Positions 1 through 10,239 of a DNA stretch of 64,000 nt are shown piece after piece. The translations under genes and the position numbers were made by a program. The stretch's first letter is position 1; every line of letters starts with the position of its first letter. The stretch comes from Rotaria socialis (Eukaryota > Rotifera > Eurotatoria > Philodinida > Philodinidae). The notes beneath the pieces were generated by a model. The model saw only the letters and a list, made by a program, of their open reading frames with translations, did no database searches and was not told where the DNA came from. The stretch covers positions 132,011-196,010 of the forward strand of contig CAJNYU010000404.1 of NCBI GenBank assembly GCA_905331475.1. The letters run 5' to 3'.

Positions 1-769
1 ACTAACGGTCTACCGAAATTGCGGAATTCATTTGGCCAATTGGAGCTTTTTGCAGCGTCATCTAGCTGGTAATTCATTTTCTGGTCACGACATCTATTAG
101 CGATGCTCCTAGCTCTGTAGTATTGATCAGACATTTCAATCTGTAATTACAGTCATGATGCTATTTCATTTAATGTCAGAACTCAATTGGACTACGAAAC
201 TGTCGGTTAGATGCATTCTGTAAGTGGTGTTGCTAAAGCCACGACCTCGTCTTACATAAACTCGATTTAGAGGGAAATTTTAAAAAAGCAAGACTTTAAT
301 CCGATATTTAAGAGTTAAACTGTTCATTCTCTGTTGAATAGGGATCTGCGTCATTAATATGTTTCCCATAAATGTTTTCATGGTATAGCTAACGTAACGT
401 AAAGGCTGAATATTCAAACTGATATTTCACATGCAGCTTTTTCTTTGGCACGAAATGTACAATAAAAAAAACTATCGGAAATCATCAGTGACACACTTTT
501 CAAGTATATTAGGATTCAAAAAAAACAGATTAACTGATTAGTAAGATTGAAAATTAGAGCGAAAGTAATATATATACATATATATATATATGAATAAAAT
601 ATATTCATAACAACATATTTTAGATTATAATGTTAAAGTTATCAGAGTGATGGCTCATTGAAATTCATTTTCGAATAAAATCCAGTAGATTCACTCATTC
701 GAAATGTATTATTCTTTTGTATCAAACAAGATAAAAATGTTGTCTTCTCTAGAGAAATTCGATAGTAAC
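1..769. other. AT-rich non-coding stretch, no gene seen
   Basis: No reading frame with recognisable protein similarity or splice structure was found. A (TA)n-type microsatellite lies at about 568-592. The right edge is set by a repeat shared with 10,529-10,902. Confidence 0.6.
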
Positions 770-1143
770 TGTAGTCTAGAAATTTATTTTACTAATTTCA
801 GTTGTCTTGAATAGTTTAAAGAAACAAAACCAGGAAGAATTACTAGAATTTACCAATATTGTAGCAACAAAGCTTACGTATGCCTACTACATTCTTTAGT
901 AGCTAATTAACTTCTGTTCTTTTAAAATTTATGTAATTGGAAATTTCATACGAAATATTTCAACAACACGTATCCATTGTCAATTATGGTTCCTCTGAAA
1001 GTATATTTCATTTCTATTTCTATCTTGTTAATCTATTTGTTGTTCGTCAATAGACAAATGATTGATTATCTTTTGCCAAAAATGTTTATTTTCTTGTGTA
1101 ATCCAACCATATCATGGTATTTTTACTACTGATCAGCAACCTA
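770..1143 (+). repeat. Dispersed direct repeat, copy A (partner at 10,529-10,902)
   Basis: This stretch matches 10,529-10,902 base for base over about 374 bp with only scattered substitutions and small indels. Both copies start at TGTAGTCTAGAAATTTATTT and both lose similarity just after GATCAGCAACCT. The two copies lie in the same orientation about 9.8 kb apart. Nothing in it reads as protein. It may be part of a larger dispersed repeat or a segmental copy; the family is not recognised. Confidence 0.85.
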
Positions 1144-1148
1144 CTTGA

Positions 1149-1208
1149 GGGTGTGGGTGTGGGTGCGTTGGTATGTGACAAGGAGAACTATGTCACCACC
1201 CACACCCA
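1149..1208. repeat. Small GT/AC-rich hairpin
   Basis: GGGTGTGGGTG on the left pairs with CACCCACACCC on the right, and TGTGACA pairs with TGTCACC inside. The hairpin sits immediately beyond the right edge of repeat copy A and is absent beyond copy B, so it looks like a separate insertion or the true junction of copy A. Confidence 0.55.
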
Positions 1209-1469
1209 ACAATCTATTGACACGAAGTCAACAGTATTCAAATTAGAAGCAATAGAAAATATTCATGGCCTGATGTTTGCGTTGTATGTATGCATCTTGC
1301 ATTCCAGCTGGATGTTTTATATTCATCTATAGTAAAAAGAAAAAAAGATGTAGAATTAATGAATTTGATAAAAGTCAAAGATGTTCAACTGATTAGTTAT
1401 ACTAAAATCAAGGTCAGCATATTTTTATCTGTACTGACTTTATCTGTTTTTTTTCGAGAGAATTAAAGA

Positions 1470-2794
1470 TTAATCGTGCTCATAGGTACAAAGAATTTCA
1501 GAAAATAAATACAGATCAAAAAAAGGAATCACAACACACTGATACAAAATTTGTTCTACACGTATAATAGAAATTTCAAAAATATTAATATCAACAATGT
1601 TGAAAAACCGATCAATAAATGCATGAGCAACATTTCCCAACTGATCAGTAGGTGTTGTTCTTATAACATTATTGGTGCATCTTAAATGTTTGATAAATGC
1701 ATAACTTGTGGATTGATGCTTAAAATACCAGATCACAACAGCATAGCATTTACTTTTTTTTCTGGACATTTGTTATTTTTGAAAGAAATAATATTGTTCA
1801 GTTGGAACCCATTCGACCATATAGCAATGAGCTACATTTAACAATTCCACGTAAAAAGCGACAGTATAAAGAAAAAGTATTATCAATAATTGCATTGAAT
1901 TGAATCTGGTATAAATTTTTAAAGTAAACGAAATAATCTCGATGAACATTTGGGTCTAAATATGACATGTCGTAAATTTTTTCATCAGCGAATATATTAT
2001 TAATAGTAGTTGTTGGTTGTTCTTAAGAAAATTGATAATCACGTAATAAATAAGATTTAAATATTTGATAAGGAATTCTCACATTACCTCTTCTACTTCT
2101 TTTTAATGATCCTAAGAAGCTTTCATCACCAAAACATGAATGACTAAATAAAGCTCCATGTGGCATTACTTGTTGAATTAAATATTTGTGAGCATGTAGA
2201 CTATATAATTCAAGTTTTTTATCCTCATATACCATCGAAATATTCTTACGATATTCCATCAAGAAGTGGTTTGACCAAGGGGGAAAAAGCGATTTATGAG
2301 TTTCATGATTTTTCTGAGTTTAGCTGATTTAAAATGAGTTTGAGAAAACGAAAAATTTGCTAAACTAACTAAAAGCTATTCCAAATCATAGATTATTACT
2401 GAAAATCATTCAAAGGCAACGAAACTCACGCAAACTCATTCCAATACAGTTAATTTATATTGATTGTAAGTTGAGTTTTACTGTGATTTAAATCAGCTTT
2501 TCCCCCCTTGGGTTTGACACTAGCAACATCTTGTATGTTTTCATAAAAGTCCATGACCCGAAGAGCAACGAAATAAAGCATAAAATGAGCACTAACATTA
2601 TTAGAACCAAACATAAGTATTAATGGAAAGGACACAAATAATAAGAAAAAACGATAACCTTTTGACTTCCAGAAATTAATACAAGATAATGAAGTTATAC
2701 TTAAACATCTGATTGGTGTGATGATCTTTTCGGTGAAGGTCGAGAGATTACGGAGACCGTATTTTGTAATCCAAATTCTCAGTATCGAGCACAT
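1470..2794 (-). pseudogene. Decayed DNA-transposon transposase-like gene (CACTA/DUF4218-type relic), split by a MITE
   Basis: Read on the minus strand, 2794 to about 2519 and then 2262 to 1470 form one interrupted protein. Segments such as GYRFFLLFVSFPLIL, LHAHKYLIQQVMPHGALFSH and GDESFLGSLKRSRRGN resemble the conserved C-terminal block (DUF4218-like) of transposases often annotated near CACTA/EnSpm elements. The tail, ending FSEILCTYEHD, also fits the end of such proteins. The frame has a stop near 2023, another before the 1769 segment with a frame change, and an inserted MITE at 2276-2510, so it cannot make a full protein. The upstream catalytic part is absent. The family name rests on remembered motif shape and is tentative; that it is a broken long coding region is more certain. 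Confidence 0.5.
2276..2510. mobile_element. Non-autonomous hAT-type MITE with perfect 8-bp target-site duplication
   Basis: The element is 235 bp. Its terminal inverted repeats are CAAGGGGGAAAAAGC on the left and, read on the other strand, CAAGGGGGGAAAAGC on the right. It is flanked on both sides by the identical 8-mer GGTTTGAC (2268-2275 and 2511-2518). A TIR starting CARGG and an 8-bp duplication are hallmarks of the hAT superfamily. The interior has no coding capacity and is built of TGAGTTT and TGATTTAAA-like words repeated in both orientations. It interrupts the transposase relic on the minus strand, so it is younger than that relic. Confidence 0.85.
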
Positions 2795-2799
2795 GTGCG

Positions 2800-3100
2800 T
2801 GCTAAAATAGTAGAAGATAGAAAATAGAACACGAGAATTAGGCTATACGCCGCTGGGTCATTCAATTCGCTCGATTGGCTATTAGATGTTTACACAAATC
2901 AGGAAAAACATCTCCAAATCTCAGCCAATACGGATCCACTAGTTCAAGCTAACAATATGGTAACAAAACTAAAAATTCTGCTTTATCAAAAATATAATTC
3001 TTAACTTACCTACAACACAAGTACATATAATCAAATGGACAATTCATTTTCATATCAAAAAATAAAGATAACAATGGTGATTTACCATGAAGGTGACCGC
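2800..3100. other. Non-coding stretch between transposase relic and foldback element
   Basis: No open frame, repeat or motif worth naming was seen here. Confidence 0.5.
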
Positions 3101-4205
3101 ACATATCGTCGCACGACATTTCGTCGCGTTCACTTCGTCGCAATCATTTCGTCGCATGTCACTTCGTCGCAGAAAAATTCTTTTCGTTCTGCTGCCCCTA
3201 TCTATTTATCGCTTCTCTCTTAATGAATTATATTTTTGTGTATAACCAATGGAAATAACATAAATTAATTTCTGTGTATTTTGTGCGTACTAAACACACA
3301 GCATCATGAGGAATAGATTCGGAAAAAAATATATAAACAAAACTAAAGAGAAAAATGATCTAAAGAATTATGTTTGCTGCTATATCAGAATTGATCTAGT
3401 TGAGACGAGTCGAGGGAGTTGACCAGTCGAATTTTAATGTCAATTTTTAATTAGATAATAGGAAAACGACCGGGTTTCGGAGCATGACAGTGTAATATTG
3501 GCGCTGAGAGAAATGTGTTGAAGGATAAATTAGCATAACAACGAGCTTCATTGGTAAATAATTTTTATTTCAATTAATTGATTGATGTTCAAAAAGATTT
3601 TAGCTTTAGAATCTCGATTCTGAGATCGAAGAATAAATTTCATCGTTATTGTACGTTTTTTAGTATAGATGTAACCTTCTTGGAGCATCATTGCTTTTTC
3701 TTTTATAAAAAAACAGTTTTTCTATTTGAGACATTTTGCTTGAAAAGCAGTACGCAATGAAAGTTGAAATTAAGAAGTAAAATGTATTTTTTTTTATTTG
3801 GCATGGTTCCATAGTTAAGAATGTCGGATCAGTATTTTTTTAGTTTAGATTACACTGAAATTCATGAAGCTAGCGACGAACCTGATTAGTTTCCATTAGT
3901 TTTAGTATCACAATTAAGTGAGAATAATATTTTTTATTGATCCTTTTACCGAATTAAAATTATATGTCTTAGCACAATTATTTCTCTATCGCTTTTGTAC
4001 ACATATCTTGCAACTTTTCATTTAATTTATGTTATTTCCATTGGTTATACACAAAAAATAATTCCTTAAGAGAGAAGCGACAAATAGATATGGGCGAACA
4101 GAACGAAAAGAACTTTTCCGCGACGAAATGTTCTGCGACGAAGTGATCGTGCGACGAAATGATTGCGACGAAGTGAACGCGACGAAGTGTCGTGCGACGA
4201 TATGT
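3101..4205. mobile_element. Foldback element with arms made of TCGTCGC repeats
   Basis: The left arm (3101-3268) and right arm (4022-4205) are inverted copies. Both begin at the tips with ACATATCGTCGCACGACA and continue with alternating TTCGTCGCA units, then a shared non-repetitive part that includes TGTGTATAACCAATGGAAAT. The right arm carries additional TCGTCGC units relative to the left. The 750-bp interior is AT-rich and has no coding signal. TGAAGG occurs just outside the arms on both sides in inverted orientation, so the true tips may lie a few bases further out. Superfamily not determined. Confidence 0.8.
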
Positions 4206-4245
4206 ACTAGTGCCTTCAAGGGACTCACCAGTGACTTTGCGAATG

Positions 4246-4883
4246 AGAGTCGACTAGGGCACCCACACCCTAAGCGCGTGTACCGTACACGTACGGTGTC
4301 CGTGCTGACTGTTCTAAGTGCACGTTATACGTACCAAGAAGAACTCTCCAATAGGGAGGATTCCTAATCAGACAATGGCCACAAGGACTATATATAGACG
4401 ATAAAATCCGTTAGATGAATCATTTCGTTAATTTACCTAACGAATGAGATATCTGGTTTTTTTCCAGGCGCTACACTTCTTTTTTGATATTTTTCTAAAA
4501 TATTCGATATTTTTTTCAACTTTTTTTAAGTTTACTATTTTTGTTTTATTTTTTTTAAATTTTATTATTTCTATGATTTATTTGTTTTGAAATTCTTTTT
4601 CCTTTTTTTCTGAATAAATTTCGTCTTAAGCGGAATAGACGATAATAGGAAACAGCTGAAGATATTTTTTATAGCTACAAAAAAATGCTTTTTTATATCG
4701 AGCAGAAAAATCAGATTGGGTGTCCAAAACCGACCAATGAGAAAATTACCAAAGTGCATTAATGCACTTAGCAGCACACGTACGTCCTGCTGGAGGTACG
4801 CTTACGGTACACGTTCCGCACGCTTGGTACGCGAACTCCGCGTGACGGGGGTACGCGTACCGAGACCTACCGCTCGACCTGGG
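4246..4883. repeat. Inverted-repeat island with GTACGCGTAC-type words and one TCGACCTGGG end
   Basis: Two GC-rich blocks, about 4246-4335 and 4765-4883, flank an AT-rich centre. They share, in inverted orientation, CGTGTACCGTA and GTGCTG...CTAAGTGCA with divergence. The blocks are dense in self-complementary words such as CGTACACGTACG and GGTACGCGTACC. The right edge ends CTCGACCTGGG at 4883, the same terminal sequence found on islands at 6205-6459, 9460-9735 and 10,240-10,527. The left edge is degenerate and was not placed exactly. Confidence 0.55.
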
Positions 4884-6204
4884 TGGATCAATTTTTGATA
4901 GATGTCACTTGATTATGTTTTTCATTTAATTTTTTTTTCTATCGATAATTAATCAAATTGAACAGTAGGAAAAAAACAATTTGATATTAATTGAGTTATA
5001 CTATTATGGTAAGAACGTCATTCGTTGTCGTTTTCATTAGGGTGTCAAAGAGACCTGGCAAATTTATAAAACGGAATTAAAGAATGAGATGAACGTCGCT
5101 ATGTCGAAACATCAATCAGATAGCTCAATTCAATGATAATTCGTCTAGTCTAGTCTGTTTGATTCATAAGAATGATCATGATTCAGAGTTTCATTTTCAT
5201 TCATTGTTCTCCTGATAAAGCCACTTATACTATCACCCATTATTACACAAACCAGCACCCATACCAAATCATATTCGCACTAGAAATGTACTGAGTAAAA
5301 AAAGAATATTATCGAAAATTAAGTCAAAATTCAAAACTATATAATGTTCTGAATTCTATTCCTTTTTTATTGAATGTCTGTTATATCGAAAATCATTTTT
5401 TAAAGGTCACAGACCTTCTTCCTCTAGTTTCTTTCTATATTGATTGTTTGAACTTAGTGCATGATGGTAATCATATTGTTTGTAATTTTAAAACCCAAAT
5501 GACGCAGTTGTACTCAAAAAACAACAAAATGACGAAAAATTAAGGTTCTGTAGGCCATATCAGAAATGCAATATATTAAAGCGGGAAGAATCTAATTGAT
5601 TGATTTTCGAATGTACAAAAAAGAACCACTTCAATTGGCTTCTTGCACAGTTTTAGATGGTTGCACTTAATATAGAGATACTAGCTTGTTTAAACAGACT
5701 AACTTCAAATTAACGAAGTTTAATCGATATGCATATATTAATATCGAAGTTTTGGATAGTCTTGGTAAATAATCCATTGAATTTATTCGACGAAAAAAGT
5801 ATATGTTAACTAGAAGTAATTCTATTCATTTAATATTTACAACTTCTTGTTAAAATTCAGCAATTGCAAGAACCTTTTTAAAACTCTTTGTTAATGCTGT
5901 TTCATTCGTTACGCCAACATACTTTTGTAGTACTGATACTATATATATATATATATATGTTGAGAAATAAAAATGAATGAAGTAAATATAAAATTATTTA
6001 AAAATTTTTTCTTAAAGTAAAATATACTATCGTTATGTTTTTTAATCAAGATTTGATCTTTGTGATTGTACAAACAGGTTGAAAAATTAGTAGGCGAAGC
6101 TCAGTCACTCGAACATCTCGAGTTACGCCACTAACGTTTTTATTCAGGGAAAACTTTCTAATGGCAATAAAAAATCTTGAGCATGACAATAAAGAAAATT
6201 CTTA
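4884..6204. other. Non-coding AT-rich stretch
   Basis: No gene was recognised. A (TA)n microsatellite lies at about 5939-5959. Short open frames here lack codon bias and similarity. Confidence 0.55.
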
Positions 6205-6459
6205 CCCAGGTCGTGGACGTACGGCGGGAAACGGCCGGAAAGCACAGGAAAGCGCTGGAAAGTGGAAGCAGTATTCCAGTTGGAAGTTACCGGATTTTCT
6301 TCCTGTAGATTCCGATCAACTTCCAGANAAAAATATCGGTTAACTTCCAACTGGAATACTGCTTCCAGTTTCCAGTGCTTTCCGGCCAGATACGGTGATT
6401 TTTCCGCATCTTTCCGACCGGTTCCTACAGTATCCGTCCTCCAGAATCATTGACCTGGG
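6205..6459. repeat. Palindromic GC-rich island bounded by CCCAGGTCG and TGACCTGGG
   Basis: The island starts CCCAGGTCGTGGACG and ends TTGACCTGGG. Inside, GGAAGCAGTATTCCAGTTGGAAG pairs almost perfectly with its inverted copy downstream, making a long hairpin around 6263-6375. The internal word is TTCC(A/G)G. It shares both its ends and the GCAGTATTCC core with the island at 10,240-10,527. An ambiguous base (N at 6328) lies in the hairpin loop region. No protein is encoded. A TA dinucleotide borders both ends, which is too short to prove a target duplication. Confidence 0.75.
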
Positions 6460-8673
6460 TATACATGATAACCAATAGCTATTCCAGGAAAAAGCAGCAA
6501 AAAAGGATCAGAACAACGACTACACATGAACACCAGCCAGAAGATTAAATAAGACAACCAGAAAGTAGACCACCATAAAAACACATCGAAGAAGAAGCTA
6601 TGCTAAAAAACATTTGATATTCATTTTGATAAATATTAATATGGAACTCACGGCCAGTATAGTTCAGAATAGATCTTCGAATATCTTCAAACTAAATTGA
6701 GAAATAAGCAAGTCTTTTTTCGACCAAAATGATTTGACTTTTACCCCACTGCAAATATTGATTATTTCATCTTCAGGACGAGATAATGCTTCGTGTTCAC
6801 TCCCACCACCGACACCACTTATCTGTGTTACTATTATATCCATATCCATCTAAACAAAAAAAATTATTTAATACTTGTACATATGCATCTATATAGAACA
6901 TACTAGTTGAAAGTTGTAATAACGGCAGAGCCCCTGAAGAAGTTTAATCACCATTGGTCGTGATATAAAGGTGTATGCCGGATATATCAAATTTTGATGC
7001 ATTTTTACCATCGCCAAGTGGTGACGCACAATCCCACGAACGAACAGAATATCATTAGACTAAAACAAAAACAGTATTAATTTTAGTGTATGATCTGGTG
7101 AATGAAAAATACAACTTCTATAATTGCCATTTCCTATATCAGTTTAAACTCTTCGATATTCCAATGATAACTGAACAATTGTTATTTCGTCTTCTTCCTG
7201 TTACGATAAAGAAGAAAAAGGAAAAAAATCTTGTTCTCTTATCATTGGCTCATCGGAGAGGTTAAATAAATATCAAGAAATTATTGTGCAAGAGAAAAAA
7301 CATCTTAGTTTGTAGGCTTATTCTGCAAGATACATACCATACTATTGAAGTTGACGAAGAAAATAAACGTAATGGTTTATCCTGAACAACCTGTGTTTCA
7401 CACTCGAAACAGTGACGATATATTGATTGTAGCTGGTGGTCTATAAAAGAAAAGTGATGTTACCTTATATTTATATAGATAGAGGAAAATAGAATTTATC
7501 GATCAGAAAAGATTTTATTTTCTCTTTCACGTTATCTATTTTTCTTTTCCACGTTGTTTTCTATTTTTCGCTAACATTTACAACAGTTTATTGTCCGTAT
7601 TCAAGCATACCCAGGCATTAAGAATTCGTTCGATTTTGTCTTCTATCATTTTTTCATTTGTTGTTTAGTAAGGTCAAATATACACCAGTTTATCGAAATA
7701 ATCTGTAGGCTGAAATGAATTATAACGTCGAATATTCTTATTCACAAAGAAAAATTCACAAATGCAAAAAAATGTGAATTCTATATATGCCTGGAAAACA
7801 TGATCAAGAGAAAATATCGATTCAACCTGTTCGATATATATATAGAAGAATTAATTGACTGAACAGTTAATCATTGTTCTTAATTTCACTGTGTATTTAT
7901 TGTAAAATATATAAAACACTTTCAATCTATTGTTTCCATAGGGTTAAAATAGACAACAGATATGAAGTCGTTATTGAACTGTTGTATATCGATAAAATCG
8001 GAATACTCAAATTTATGATGAAAAACTGTATCAGTCACTTAAGCTTTGATACAGTTTCATTCAATTGAAATCGTATTTTATCATTCACTGAAACCAGTGG
8101 TCAGCGAAAGACTTTAAAAATTTAGAATCAAGATTCATATATATCTATCGAAGGTACTGCTTATTTGCGTAGTTATCTTTAAAATGAACGGAGTGTCTGT
8201 CAAAATCTAGTTACGATGCTCACAAATTCATGAAATATAATTGTGATGAGTGTATCTTGTCAAAGTGACTTAATTTTTTCAAAGCTCTCATCAGTTACAC
8301 CTGTCGTAACAACTAGAACATATTTATATAATTACAAGCCATGCATCCAAATAATTAGTTTCTGATTCTTTTGACATATAAGTAATTGCGCCTTGAATAT
8401 TCGAACATAGTTTTCGTACCTAATTCTGTATCAAATACAGAAAAAGTCATGATAATATTGAAAGACAAAGATTACACATTATTGATTAGTACTCATTATT
8501 AAACCTTCAAAGTTTGAATTTTCGATGGCTATAGTGCTAATGTTATTGTGGGTTATGTGTAAATTGCTTTGCATATCGACTAACTTATTTTTCTTCTTGT
8601 TGTTGAAATTAACTTAAATACGAAATACATGCACATTTCAGTGTCAAATTTAAACTTGTAAATACTTTTATTC
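6460..8673. other. Long non-coding AT-rich stretch
   Basis: Reading both strands I found no splice-consistent coding segments, RNA genes or repeats that I could support. Open frames (for example 7874-8068) are short and of random composition. Confidence 0.5.
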
Positions 8674-8935
8674 CCCAGGCTAACAGATAAACGCTGAAAC
8701 GCCATTTTGACTCATTGAGAGTGAAAATGGAAGAAAACACGCATTATAACGCGTTCACTTGAAAATTGAAAGAACTGAATGCGTTTCAACGCGTTTAGCC
8801 TTTTGTTAACGCATTTTAACGGATTGAAGTAACCTATTATGGCAAGTAGTGCGTTTTAACGCATTAAATAGAAGAATTAGGGAAAGAAATGCATTTAACT
8901 TAGAAATGCATTCGTTTTAACCAGTTAAGATAATT
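8674..8935. repeat. Palindromic island of GCGTTTTAACGC words
   Basis: Words such as AACGCGTT, GCGTTTTAACGCATT, AACGCATTTTAACGG and AATGCATT recur in both orientations through about 250 bp. The left edge contains CCCAGG (8674-8679), as in the CCCAGGTCGA-ended islands, but no matching CCTGGG end was found on the right. The internal word differs completely from those of the other islands. No coding signal. Confidence 0.55.
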
Positions 8936-9360
8936 AACTGTTGAGTAATTACAAAAAATAAAAAATTAAGATTTAGAAAAAACTGTTTCCGAGTAAAAAT
9001 CTTTGTAATGAATTTGATGCACTAGTTGAAGAGGAAATATTAAGTACGACCATATTACGATAGTATAACTACGAATGAGGAACATTAGATTTGGTAAATG
9101 CTTTATGCAGAATTTTAACAATAGTCTACTAAAAATGGCGACTAGTAACTTACCAAAACAGAAAGATAAGCTAAATACATAAGTTCACAATCAGCAATGT
9201 AGTAACAATCTATCAGTAATGATGATTGTCCTGAGTCCAGCTGATAAAATGTCATTTCTCATCCTCCAGAGCAAAGATCCCCCAAATTACAATTTTATAC
9301 TTACATTTTCTGCTCAAAGAATGAATTTTTTTAATGAAAATTTGGAAAAAATGATAAACA
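8936..9360. other. Non-coding stretch
   Basis: No recognisable gene or repeat. AT-rich, leading into a GC-rich repeat cluster. Confidence 0.5.
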
Positions 9361-9459
9361 GGCGGGGCCTGTCTATTTTAAGAAGCGTGCCTGGCCCGTG
9401 ACAGGCTCGAAAAACAAGGCCTGTGCCTGTCTCAGGCAGGCAGGCAGGCCTGATGGCCT
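9361..9459. repeat. CAGGCCTG-rich island abutting the CGTATACGG island
   Basis: GGCGGGGCCTGTC, GCCTGGCCCGTGACAGGC and CAGGCAGGCAGGCAGGCCTG form a dense, mostly self-complementary block. It ends exactly where the neighbouring CCCAGG-ended island begins. It could be the remaining end of a separate transposon into which that island inserted. Confidence 0.5.
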
Positions 9460-9735
9460 CCCAGGACGAGCTTTACGACGTCCGTATACGGTGAAATACG
9501 GGCCGTATACGGCCGTTTTCTGCCGTATACGACGGTAAATCGCCGTATTTGGCCGTATTACATGGCTCCGTATTACGATCGTAAATCTCCGTGTCGTAAT
9601 ACGGTGAAATACGATCAAAAACAACCGTAAAGCGCCGTATTTCGCCGTATAAGGCACGGAGATTTACGATCGTAATACGGAGCCGTGTAATACGGCGATT
9701 TACCGTCGTATACGACCGTGTATGTTCGACCTGGG
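9460..9735. repeat. Palindromic island of CGTATACGG words bounded by CCCAGGACGA and TTCGACCTGGG
   Basis: The ends are CCCAGGACGAG on the left and GTTCGACCTGGG on the right, inverted copies of each other with few changes. The interior is almost wholly made of CCGTATACGG, CGTATTACGG, AAATACGG, TTTACGATCG and their complements. This makes a nested palindrome that is strikingly GC- and CpG-rich in an AT-rich region. Open frames across it are by-products of the repeat and are not genes. It sits immediately upstream of a LINE reverse-transcriptase relic. Confidence 0.8.
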
Positions 9736-9760
9736 CTGTTTTGACCTCTGGTATATATCT

Positions 9761-10091
9761 ATTTGAAGATCGTCTATGCTCTATATCATTATTACCGAAC
9801 CTAAGTAAGCTATTTGAGCGATGAATACGTTCGAAGATTCTAAAGCGGTGCGAAACTAAAGACATTTATATCGAGGAGCAGTCGGGCTTCACGTCAAAGA
9901 GACGACTTCAAACGCTTATTCTCAAGATTTGTGAAGATATTCGTTTAACAATCTCAGTGGCTAATAGACCTGCACTTGGAATATTCGTCGATTTCCCAAC
10001 CCCTTTTGATAAGATGTGGCACCTCGCATTAATAGTCAACTTGTTGAAATTAGGTGCAACATGGTTGAGTGGTTATTTGCTTGGCACGTAA
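9761..10091 (+). pseudogene. Non-LTR retrotransposon reverse-transcriptase relic
   Basis: One frame reads ISLLPNLSKLFER, a stop at the next codon, then IRSKILKRCETKDIYIEEQS and GFTSKRRLQTLILKICEDIR, followed by LGIFVDFPTPFDKMWHLALI and VNLLKLGATWLSGYLLGT before a stop. These correspond to early reverse-transcriptase motifs of Jockey/CR1-like LINEs: the RPISLLP...KLFER block, the EEQxGFR block, and the catalytic-domain segment FLDxxKAFDxVWHxxLxxKL. Here the usual S/K-A before FD is replaced by PTP. The remaining RT, the endonuclease and the 3' end are missing. It is confined between two CCCAGG-ended islands, which may have broken it up. Confidence 0.75.
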
Positions 10092-10239
10092 TCACTATTT
10101 ACTGAGTTCAAACCTCTATATCACCAGTCATATAATGACCTTGGACAAATCACTTACGTGCAATTGTCTCGGATATCTCTAATTCGTGAATGTATTAAGT
10201 GAATATTTAATATATATGAGAACCCTACCACGAGTTCGT

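Noticed and set aside
4022-4367. Overlapping open frames on both strands in the right arm of the 3101 foldback
   Set aside because: They arise from TCGTCGC repeats and have no protein similarity.
9373-9865. Two overlapping minus-strand open frames of 94 and 130 codons
   Set aside because: They run through the CGTATACGG palindromic island; the peptides (YTAKYG, RRFT, VYG repeats) are translations of the repeat, which lacks stops by composition.
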